A stretch of DNA of 64,000 nt from Streptomyces sp. NWU339 (GTDB taxonomy: Bacteria; Actinomycetota; Actinomycetes; Streptomycetales; Streptomycetaceae), in the NCBI RefSeq assembly GCF_003143855.1, contig NZ_QFRK01000040.1:1-64000 (forward strand), given 5' to 3'. Position 1 is the first letter of the stretch. Each line of letters starts with the position of its first letter. The notes below the pieces were generated by a model. It ran no database searches. It was not told the origin of the DNA and saw only the letters and a list, made by a program, of their open reading frames with translations. Both the position numbers and the translations under genes were made by a program. This document shows, piece after piece, positions 57,154 through 64,000 of the stretch.

Positions 57154-58020
57154 CTAGGGGGACGTTTCGCGGAAGGTACGGGAGTCGTCGTTCACCGGGG
57201 GCGCTTCGGGACGGCGGCCGTCCGGGAGGAACAGCACCGAGTTGACGTAACGCGGGCCCCTCAACGGGCCGTAGGGCAGGACGCGGCGGAGCAGGCCGTG
57301 CGAGGCGACGTGGGAGACCCCGGCCTGATGGGCCTCCAGCGGGAAGCGGGCCAGCGGGACCCAGGAGCCGGCGGGCAGCACCCAGCCGTCGTAGCCCAGC
57401 AGGGACAGATACGTCACCACGGGTGCGATCGGCTGGATGCGGGACTCCAGCTCCACGAACAGGGCCGGGCGGTCGCGGGCCAGGACGCCGGTGGCGCCGC
57501 GCAGCACCGCCGACTCGCTGCCGTCCACGTCGATCTTGATGAAGCCGACGTCCTTCAGGCCCAGTTCGTCCAGCGTGACACAGGTGACGTCCAGGGCGTG
57601 GCCGTGGATCTCCCGGCGGACCAGGGACGACACGCCCCGGTCGCCCCCGTCGTCCGGCGGGAGCCACAGCCGGGCGACGCCGGAGCGGTCCGAGGCGGCG
57701 GCACGGATCACGCGGACGTTCGGCGGGGAGCAGGCGGTGAGCAGCCGGGCCAGGTGAGGGACCGGTTCGACGGTCACCACGCGGCGGGCGCGCCGGGCCA
57801 GCCGGTGCGTCCAGGGGCCGTACCAGCCGCCGACGTCCACGGCGGTGCCGCAGTCCGGTGGGCACAGCTCGGCGAGCCGGGCCAGTTCGGGCTCGAAGCG
57901 GGGGTACACGGCGCGGGCCGCGGCGGCCACCGCCCGGGTGGGCAGGAACGGCGCCACGCGCGCTGCGAGAGTGGTCCGCGTGGTTCGAGGCCGGTCGTTC
58001 CGGCCGTCCGTGTGTGTCAC
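57154..58020 (-). CDS. FkbM-family methyltransferase
   Basis: A 288-residue protein from GTG 58020, overlapping the Trm112-like stop by 4 bases (GTGA). SAM-binding is VDVGGWYGPWTHRLAR and PVPHLARLLTACSPPNV, with FIKIDVDGSESAVLRG and FVELESRIQP typical of the FkbM family of O-methyltransferases, which methylate sugars or antibiotic hydroxyls. It is the last gene of a minus-strand operon devoted to envelope or glycolipid chemistry and may methylate a cell-wall glycan. Confidence 0.8.
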   Translation of the reverse strand: MTHTDGRNDRPRTTRTTLAARVAPFLPTRAVAAAARAVYPRFEPELARLAELCPPDCGTAVDVGGWYGPWTHRLARRARRVVTVEPVPHLARLLTACSPPNVRVIRAAASDRSGVARLWLPPDDGGDRGVSSLVRREIHGHALDVTCVTLDELGLKDVGFIKIDVDGSESAVLRGATGVLARDRPALFVELESRIQPIAPVVTYLSLLGYDGWVLPAGSWVPLARFPLEAHQAGVSHVASHGLLRRVLPYGPLRGPRYVNSVLFLPDGRRPEAPPVNDDSRTFRETSP

Positions 58021-58325
58021 GGGGTCGCTCCCGGGGCGCCGGGATGTCCGGTGTGGTCCGCGGACATGTGGCGGTTCGACATGTGGCCCTCGGACATGTG
58101 GGCCAGCAGTCGCTCGTGTTCCTCGTCCGAGACCTGCTCACCGGAGGACGGGAGCAACTGCGGGATGCCGTCGAGGACCGGATAGCGGCGGCGCAGGCGC
58201 GGGTTGTAGAGCGCCTCCTCGAGACCGTCGTCCCCGGCCGCGGAGGCGGCGGTGGTGAGCAGGTGCAGCGGGCCCTTGTCGAGCGGGCAGGCCAGAATCC
58301 TCAGCAGCGGGTCGTCGGGCTTCAC
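58017..58325 (-). CDS. Trm112-like protein with Met/His tail
   Basis: A 102-residue protein from GTG 58325, preceded by GAGGAG. It has the Trm112/UPF0434 signature: LLRILACPLDKGPLHLL, an NPRLRRRYPVLDGIPQLLP closing motif and the expected short length. Trm112 family members activate and stabilise partner methyltransferases in archaea and eukaryotes; in bacteria the role is less clear. The tail contains HMSEGHMSNRHMSADH, encoded by three GACATGTGG repeats. It lies between two methyltransferase genes, so an activator role is plausible. Confidence 0.75.
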   Translation of the reverse strand: MKPDDPLLRILACPLDKGPLHLLTTAASAAGDDGLEEALYNPRLRRRYPVLDGIPQLLPSSGEQVSDEEHERLLAHMSEGHMSNRHMSADHTGHPGAPGATP

Positions 58326-58332
58326 GGTGACG

Positions 58333-59247
58333 TCAACTCCTCGGTGGCGGTGGGAGATCGGGGGTGGTGTCGTGCTTCGGCATGACCAGCAGTACGGCGA
58401 CCGCGAGCACCGTGCCCGCCACGCGCAGGGCCAGCCGCAGCGGCTCGTCGGGGAGTTCCTCGCCGAACGACAGCGTGCCGAGCACCGCCGTGTACAGGCA
58501 CGTCACGGTCGTGCACACCGGCACGATCAGCGAGGCCCGGCAGCGCTGGAGCGCCGCCTGCGACAGGACCAGGCCGAACGCGCCGGTGAACAGCAGCAGG
58601 TACGGGTAGGGGGAGCGCAGCAGGTCGAGCAGCGCGTCACCGACACCGCTGGTCGTCAGGTGACTTGAGACCCCCTTGACGGCGAGCGAGCTGACCCCGT
58701 AGAGCAGGCCGACGGCGACCCCGTACTCGACGCCGGTGGTCGGCATCCGGTGCCGGCGCCGGGCACGGCGCTCGGCGGACCGGTAGAGCCACACCCCGGC
58801 CGCCAGCGACGGCACGCACACCAGCAGGATCAGCCGGTACGGCGCGTCCCGGCCGACGGTGTCGGCGCCCGCGCCGCCCTCCTTCAGCGACAGCACCACC
58901 ATCAGCAGCGCGAGCAGGATGGCGGCCAGCGCGTACCGCTCCCGGCCGGTGGTCCGCTCGCCGAGCAGCCGCGCCGACAGCATCACCAGGAGCACCAGGC
59001 CGGAGACGAACAGGCCCTGGGCGGCGGCGATCGGCAGGGTCCGGTACACGGCGAGCTGTGCGCCGAAACCGGCGGCGAGGGACAGCGCGCCGGCGATCCA
59101 CAGCGGGCTGCCGAGCACCAGCCGCAGCAGCCGCGCCGGCCGGTGAACCGTTACTTCGGGCAGGGTGGCGAGCGCCCGCTTCTCCAGGACGAACCCGCCG
59201 CTGTACAGGACGTTCGAGACCAGGGCAGCGGCCACTCCCCACCACAT
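58333..59247 (-). CDS. DMT-family transporter
   Basis: A 304-residue membrane protein with about ten hydrophobic helices in two five-helix repeats (for example VAAALVSNVLYSGGFVLE and YGVAVGLLYGVSSLAVKG), typical of EamA/DMT proteins. It is read 7 bases before the Trm112-like gene and 15 bases after the methyltransferase stop, so it belongs to the operon. It probably exports a lipid or sugar intermediate; substrate unknown. ATG 59247 is used. Confidence 0.75.
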   Translation of the reverse strand: MWWGVAAALVSNVLYSGGFVLEKRALATLPEVTVHRPARLLRLVLGSPLWIAGALSLAAGFGAQLAVYRTLPIAAAQGLFVSGLVLLVMLSARLLGERTTGRERYALAAILLALLMVVLSLKEGGAGADTVGRDAPYRLILLVCVPSLAAGVWLYRSAERRARRRHRMPTTGVEYGVAVGLLYGVSSLAVKGVSSHLTTSGVGDALLDLLRSPYPYLLLFTGAFGLVLSQAALQRCRASLIVPVCTTVTCLYTAVLGTLSFGEELPDEPLRLALRVAGTVLAVAVLLVMPKHDTTPDLPPPPRS

Positions 59248-59262
59248 CGTCCCCGCGCCCCC

Positions 59263-60000
59263 TTACGTCCGGCGGGCGTGCAGCAGCAGGATCGACGCGA
59301 GCGGAGGCCGGGCACAGGCCAGCCGGTCCAGCAACCGCAGCGGACGCGGCACCCCGTGGAACGGAGCGCCTTCGAGGCGTACGACGGTGAAACCGGACGC
59401 GGCGGCGAACTCCCGCAGCGCGCGGGCGGTGTAGAGCCGCAGGTGCCCCACCACCTCCGAACCCGGACGGCCGTGGATGCCGCGCAGGCTGACCTCGGAG
59501 AACACCGGCTGCACCCCGGCCAGCAGCAGCGCCCTGTTGTACCAGGCGGCCAGATTGGGGGTGGACAGCATCAGATGACCCCCGGGGCGCAGCACCCGGT
59601 GGATCTCCTCCAGGGCCGCGTCCGGGTCGACGAGGTGCTCGAGCACCTCGCTGAACAGCACCGCGTCGGCCGATCCGGAGGCGAACGGCAGCCCGCCGTC
59701 GGTGAGTTCGCCGCGCACCGCGTACGGCAGCCGGGTGCGGGCCCGCGTCAGGGCGTCCTGGGACCAGTCGACGCCGACGAGCCGGTGGCCGCGCAGGAGG
59801 GGCGCGGCGGTGGCCGCGGCGGTGCCGTCGCCGCAGCCGATGTCGAGGATCGTCGCGGGGCCGAGGGCACCGGCCGGGCCGAGCGCCCCGGCGAGCATCC
59901 GGGCCTGGCGGAGGCTTCGGGAGGGGCCCGAGGCCACCGGGACGGCGGGGTTCTCGTAGAAGTCGCGCAGGTCGCGGGGCGGGGACGCGGTGGTCGTCAC
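59263..60000 (-). CDS. Class I SAM-dependent methyltransferase
   Basis: A 245-residue protein from GTG 60000, which overlaps the condensation-like gene's stop (GTGA); the longer frame is discarded. SAM motif LDIGCGDGTAAATAAP, post-I VGVDWSQDALTRA, motif IV SADAVLFSEVLEHL, and HRVLRPGGHLMLSTPN are all typical of ubiquinone/sterol-type methyltransferases. It may methylate a lipid or sugar intermediate made by the neighbouring enzymes. Spacing to the DMT gene is 15 bases. Confidence 0.8.
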   Translation of the reverse strand: MTTTASPPRDLRDFYENPAVPVASGPSRSLRQARMLAGALGPAGALGPATILDIGCGDGTAAATAAPLLRGHRLVGVDWSQDALTRARTRLPYAVRGELTDGGLPFASGSADAVLFSEVLEHLVDPDAALEEIHRVLRPGGHLMLSTPNLAAWYNRALLLAGVQPVFSEVSLRGIHGRPGSEVVGHLRLYTARALREFAAASGFTVVRLEGAPFHGVPRPLRLLDRLACARPPLASILLLHARRT

Positions 60001-61313
60001 GGGGTCGCCTCCGTGGAGTGCAGGTGGTGTGCGAACAGGTCGCGCAGGTGGGCGCCGTCGCCGGGCCCGAGCAGCGCGCGGGACCAGCGCACGGACAGGT
60101 GCAGCCGGCCCGCGGTGGAGGCGGTGGTGAAGGTGAGGCCGCGGGGCATCCGGGCGGGAGCCGAGAACCACACCGCGTGCGCGCACCCGGCCTCCTCCCC
60201 GAAGTCCAGCGGGTACGGGATGCGGCCGATGTTGCTGAGCAGCGTCGTCGACGTCCAGGGCGCGACGGCCCTGCGCACGGCCCGGGTGAGGACGGCACGG
60301 ACGGCGACCGGTGCCCAGGGCGTGGTCAACAGGGCTGCTCCATGTCCCAGTTGAGGGCGGGGGAGTGCTTTGAGGGCGCGGGTGCGCAAGGCCGTGCGGT
60401 GCAGCAGGGCGGGCAGGTCGGACGTGTCCAGCTCTTCGGGGGAGAAGGGGACTTCGACCAGCCGGGTGCCGTTGCCGATGGGCATCGTGGCGTCCCGGGG
60501 GCGGTCGTCCACCGGCATGGTGATGCGCAACGGGCGGACCGGGGCGCCGTGTTCGCGGTTCCAGTGGGCGAGGGTCAGGGCGGTGGCGACCATGAGCTGG
60601 TCATTGACGGTGTAGGGAGAGCCCTTGGGCCGGTGCGGCAACGGGAGTTCGGTGTGGAGCAGTCCGTTGCCGCGGCGGGGGCCCGGGTGCGGTTCCGGGG
60701 TGCCGCGGGACACCCGGGCGGGCGGAGCCCACGGGGAGGGGGCGTCCGGCGCGTCCGCCCGCGGTGTCTCGGACGGCCGTACGGGCGGGGCGGCGGGCGA
60801 GTTGTCCCGGCCGCCGTAGATCTCGGCGGCGGTGGCCAGGACGCGCAGGCAGGCCGGGCCGTCGAGGGCCGTGTGGTGGAGGGTGAGGAGCAGCGCGGTG
60901 CCCGTCGAGGCGCCCGCGCGGCCGCCCGCCCCGGGTTCGGTGTCACCCGGGGCGTTCACCACCTCGAGGCGGATCGGCGGGGACGCCGTGAGCGGAGGCG
61001 CCACGGCCATGGCCCGGCTCCGGGCGCCTTGCAGGGAGCCGGGACCCGGCGGCGGGAAGCTCACCACCTCCACATCCGGTTCCTCGGTCAGCTCCCACTC
61101 GTAGCGGCGCCGGTACCAGGGGCCGGGGGCCTCGCGCATGAGGACGCGCGGGTGCCGGCGCATCGCTTCCAGGAACGCCTTGCGCAGGCGGCCGGGATCC
61201 AGTTCCCCGGGGAGGCGCACCTCGATGAGCACCGTCTCCGGTTCCTCGTCCTGGACGCAGTGCCGGGACACCTCGTCCACCACGGGGAACGGGATGCGCG
61301 AAGGAGCGGTCAT
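59997..61313 (-). CDS. Condensation/PapA-like acyltransferase
   Basis: A 438-residue protein from ATG 61313, overlapping the AftD-like stop by 4 bases; the longer frame upstream antisense to that gene is rejected. The catalytic HHTALDGPACLRV motif (H-H-x3-D-G) is present near residue 145, and the C-terminal RITMPVDDRPR and SNIGRIPYP segments fit the condensation/wax-ester/PapA fold. Such enzymes transfer acyl groups to alcohols or amines. Coupled to an arabinofuranosyltransferase, it may acylate a glycan or glycolipid. Confidence 0.75.
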   Translation of the reverse strand: MTAPSRIPFPVVDEVSRHCVQDEEPETVLIEVRLPGELDPGRLRKAFLEAMRRHPRVLMREAPGPWYRRRYEWELTEEPDVEVVSFPPPGPGSLQGARSRAMAVAPPLTASPPIRLEVVNAPGDTEPGAGGRAGASTGTALLLTLHHTALDGPACLRVLATAAEIYGGRDNSPAAPPVRPSETPRADAPDAPSPWAPPARVSRGTPEPHPGPRRGNGLLHTELPLPHRPKGSPYTVNDQLMVATALTLAHWNREHGAPVRPLRITMPVDDRPRDATMPIGNGTRLVEVPFSPEELDTSDLPALLHRTALRTRALKALPRPQLGHGAALLTTPWAPVAVRAVLTRAVRRAVAPWTSTTLLSNIGRIPYPLDFGEEAGCAHAVWFSAPARMPRGLTFTTASTAGRLHLSVRWSRALLGPGDGAHLRDLFAHHLHSTEATP

Positions 61314-64000
61314 CCGGTCTTGCCCCTTTCCGCCGGCCCGCCGCCCGCCGAGCCGTCCGCGCCTCCTGCGCCGTCCGTTCCCCGCACGCGGGGAAGCCGC
61401 TGCGTGGACTTCTCCGGGCCGGGCGGCGGCGAGTGCGCCGGAACGCGGGGCGGTTCCGGGGGCTGTACGGCCGTGTCGTACCGCGCCGTGTCGTGTCCCG
61501 GACCGTCGGCGGCGCCGGGCCCGTACGGGGCCGTCCCGGTGCCGTCCGTCCGGCCGGACCCCCAGCCGTCCTCCCGGACCGTGCGCCCGGAATCCGGACT
61601 GCCGAGGCTCACCAGCGCCGCGAACAGTCCGGTCAGCGCCAGCAGTTGGGCCAGATGCCCGTAGGCGCCCGTGCCCGCGCCCGCCGACTCCCCGGCCCCG
61701 AGGGCCGCCGCGATCCCCGCTCCCGCGAGGGCGGCCAGAGCCACCGGCACCAGCAGGGCGGCCCTGCGCCGTGCGAGCAGCGCCAGCGCCGGGACCAGCA
61801 GCGCCCACCAGCCCGCGATCACCACGCCGACCAGCGTCAGCGCCACCGCGCCCAGCCACGGTCCGGGCGCCGGCGGCGCGGGCTGCGGCGCGTCGGAGTT
61901 CTCGGGGTTCTCGGCGTTCTCGGGGTTCTCGGCCCTGCGGCGCCACAGCGCCAGCCCGATCAGCACCGCGATCCCGACGCCGCCGCCGATCAGCGCGGCG
62001 TCGTACGTCGTGGCGGGACCGTAGGACAGCTTCACGGTGCCGCTCTCGCCCGCCGGGATCCGCCACCCCTGCTGCCAGCCGTCCAGCCGCACCGGCGTCA
62101 GTTCCTCGCCGTTCAGGGTGGCCGTCCAGCCCTTGTTGTAGTTCTCGTACGTCGTGAGGTACGAGGCGGCGCCCGAACCGACCGACAGCTCGCGCCGGTC
62201 GCCCAGCCAGTCCTCGACCGTCAGCTCGCGCCCGGCCGTCGAGGCGTCCGGCACGGTGCCGCGGGTCAGGGTCAGGGCGGTGACGGTCAGCGGGCCCGCG
62301 TCACCGGCCTCGATCCGGTGCCGGCCGGCGGACAGCTCCAACGCCGTGTCGACGTCGCCCTCCTGGCAGAGCGTCACCTCGACCGGACGTCGCTCCACCA
62401 GGTCCCCCACCGTCCCCTTGACGCCGGTCCCGTGCAGCTGACCGTCGACGGCCAGCACCGGTCCCTCGCCGCACGCCAGGGTGAACTCCCGGTCGGCGGA
62501 CGGCTGCGGGGTGCGGTACTCGTCGAGCGCCGGAACGTAGACCTCCGTCAGGCCCACCGGCAGGTCCAGGTCCTCGCCGACGACGGGGTTGTGCAGGGTG
62601 AGCGGTGCGGTGCGGGTGATCGTGATGTCGAGCCGGTCCGTGGTGATCGCCGGGAAGCGGACCATGCCGTTGTCGTCGACCCCCGCGATCGCCGCGCCGT
62701 CCGGGGAGCTGATGTGCACCTCGGTCGGCCTGGTGGACAGGCCCCCCGCGGCCGCCAGCACGACCTCGTCGACGGGCTGCTTGCCCTCCCAGCTCAGACG
62801 GACGACCGGCCGGTCGCCCGCGATCCAGGCGGTGGTCAGGTCGCCGTCGGTGAGGTTGCGCGCGGTCAGGCCCGCGCCGAGGCGGGCGGTGGAGTCGGCG
62901 GTGGCGGTGATCCGGGCCCGCTGCTCGGGCGCCACCTCGTACAGCAGGCGGTCCAGCGCTTCACCCGGCACGGCCACCGCGCTCGCCGCGACCTCGTAGG
63001 TGCCCGCCGTGCCCGTGGTGAACAGGCGGTGCAGCCCGTTCTCGGTGCCCGTGGGGGACAGCCCGGTCGGGTCGGCCGAGCGGTGCAGCGAGACGACCTG
63101 GGCGGCGGCGGTCGACTCCGCCGAGTCCGTGGGCAGCCGCAGCAGCCTGGTCACCCGCACGTCCGGCAGGTCGATCTCGGAGAAGCCCGCGCCGCCCAGA
63201 CCGGTGTGCTGCGAGACCGAATCGACGATCGTCAGCTTCATCCAACGCGTCTCACCCGCGGGTGCCTTGACGTCCTGCTCGGTTCCGTTCGCCTGGAGGA
63301 AACTGGTCTCGGAACCCCGCTCCGTCTCCACCCGCACCCTGGTCGCCGCCGCCCGCACACCGTCCTGCGGCAGCGGGGTGATGCCGAGGGAGTCCGGCAT
63401 CTCGTAGCCGTCCTCGAAGGCGATCCGCAGCCACTGCCCGTCCGGCGAGCCGGCCGAGCCCTCCGCCCAGGCCGTGTCCGGGTTGCCGTCGAAGGCGTTC
63501 ACCGGGTCGTACTGCGGCAGGTGGAACAGCCAGTTGCCGTACGAGGACGCCGACACCGAACGGGCGCCGCGCAGTTCGGCCACCGTCTGGTGCTCCAGGC
63601 CCTTCGTGGGAAGGATCTGGTGCGGCCGCTCACCCGCGTCCTGCACGGCGTCGGGCGCGTTGCGCTCGCCCCGGGTGTACGTGTACGACGTGTTGGAGTT
63701 GACCAGGCCGAACCGGGTGTCCGCGTACCGCATCCCGTCGCCGGTCACCTGCAGGGGCGGGGTGCCGAGCCCCGGGTGGCCGTCGCCGGTCAGCACGGCC
63801 GGCCGGCCGCGCAGTTCGCCGGCCAGCGGCAGCAGGGACTCCGGGCCGCCGGAGACCACGGCGGTGTCGGCGATCGGGGCCAGCGAGGCCTGCCCCGGAC
63901 GCCGGACGTCCGTCCCGGTCGGACGGTAGATCTCCACCGCCCGCTGCCGCGGGTACAGCCCCTCGACCTGGAGCGGGGTGTCGTTCGCGATCACTCCGCC
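61310..64000 (-). CDS. AftD-type alpha-(1->3)-arabinofuranosyltransferase, N-terminus outside the window
   Basis: The frame runs from the stop at 61310 to beyond the window edge (about 895 residues seen). Residues contain a carbohydrate-binding F5/8-like beta sandwich (VNAFDGNPDTAWAEGS, then WLRIAFEDGYEMPDSLGI), a second such domain (LTDGDLTTAWIAGDRPVV), a beta-rich ELSVGSGAASYLTTYEN region, and five or six hydrophobic C-terminal helices with WWALLVPALALLARRRA. This order is the C-terminal part of AftD-like membrane arabinofuranosyltransferases (DUF3367). The last 100 residues are low complexity. It is the upstream gene of the operon visible here. Confidence 0.75.
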   Translation of the reverse strand, partial: GGVIANDTPLQVEGLYPRQRAVEIYRPTGTDVRRPGQASLAPIADTAVVSGGPESLLPLAGELRGRPAVLTGDGHPGLGTPPLQVTGDGMRYADTRFGLVNSNTSYTYTRGERNAPDAVQDAGERPHQILPTKGLEHQTVAELRGARSVSASSYGNWLFHLPQYDPVNAFDGNPDTAWAEGSAGSPDGQWLRIAFEDGYEMPDSLGITPLPQDGVRAAATRVRVETERGSETSFLQANGTEQDVKAPAGETRWMKLTIVDSVSQHTGLGGAGFSEIDLPDVRVTRLLRLPTDSAESTAAAQVVSLHRSADPTGLSPTGTENGLHRLFTTGTAGTYEVAASAVAVPGEALDRLLYEVAPEQRARITATADSTARLGAGLTARNLTDGDLTTAWIAGDRPVVRLSWEGKQPVDEVVLAAAGGLSTRPTEVHISSPDGAAIAGVDDNGMVRFPAITTDRLDITITRTAPLTLHNPVVGEDLDLPVGLTEVYVPALDEYRTPQPSADREFTLACGEGPVLAVDGQLHGTGVKGTVGDLVERRPVEVTLCQEGDVDTALELSAGRHRIEAGDAGPLTVTALTLTRGTVPDASTAGRELTVEDWLGDRRELSVGSGAASYLTTYENYNKGWTATLNGEELTPVRLDGWQQGWRIPAGESGTVKLSYGPATTYDAALIGGGVGIAVLIGLALWRRRAENPENAENPENSDAPQPAPPAPGPWLGAVALTLVGVVIAGWWALLVPALALLARRRAALLVPVALAALAGAGIAAALGAGESAGAGTGAYGHLAQLLALTGLFAALVSLGSPDSGRTVREDGWGSGRTDGTGTAPYGPGAADGPGHDTARYDTAVQPPEPPRVPAHSPPPGPEKSTQRLPRVRGTDGAGGADGSAGGGPAERGKTG

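Overview
The window is high-GC actinobacterial DNA, almost certainly a Streptomyces chromosome. Support comes from GC-rich third codon positions, frequent GTG starts, strong AGGAG-type ribosome sites, an Mbl/MreB-like gene close to a recognisable Streptomyces matB, DUF6415-type proteins, and an AftD-type arabinofuranosyltransferase. It holds a large integrated siphovirus-type prophage and the host DNA to its right.

Left edge (1-2.8 kb): the 3' two-thirds of an IS630-family transposase, beginning at a perfect 19-bp foldback, then a VOC (glyoxalase-fold) protein, a decayed zinc-ribbon-like gene, a small secreted Cys protein and two small genes, one of them frameshifted. No left attachment site, intact tRNA or terminase is visible, so the true left end of the prophage lies outside the window or has been lost.

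Prophage structural region (2.8-36 kb, all + strand): DUF1360 membrane protein, portal, a 1108-residue fusion (MuF + 2H phosphoesterase-like + protease-like + winged-helix), two tiny Cys proteins, major capsid protein, connector-like proteins, an 8-kb block of three genes built from the same repeat module (2001, 488 and 157 aa), major tail protein, a Stealth-type sugar-phosphotransferase, head-tail/tail completion proteins, frameshifted tail chaperones, tape measure, distal tail protein, a tail protein with an N-terminal poly-gamma-glutamate hydrolase domain, collagen-like and glycine-rich fibres, amidase endolysin and two holin-like membrane proteins. Six transcription units start with the same leader element (CTGGTT-N-TGGGCCGGGC), usually followed by a hairpin near the ribosome site.

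Prophage cargo and control region (36-45.7 kb): an XRE regulator with a TPR-like C-terminus, two DUF6415-like proteins and associated hypothetical genes, then a radical-SAM/SPASM enzyme translationally coupled to a 51-residue peptide ending CSCNAGDDNPY, a GNAT acetyltransferase and an APH-like kinase. This looks like a RiPP pathway carried as lysogenic cargo. A divergent excisionase-like gene and tyrosine integrase follow, then the 3' half of a CAT-anticodon tRNA that marks attR at about 45.69-45.74 kb.

Host region (45.7-64 kb): CPA-type antiporter with a TrkA-like tail, a GH15 glycosidase with a 3' frameshift, a type-II NADH dehydrogenase-like flavoprotein, an SDR, a transporter remnant, a STAS-ANTAR regulator, an Mbl-like protein, MatB, and a tightly overlapping minus-strand operon for envelope glycan or lipid chemistry (AftD-like arabinofuranosyltransferase, condensation/PapA-like acyltransferase, SAM methyltransferase, DMT transporter, Trm112-like protein, FkbM methyltransferase).
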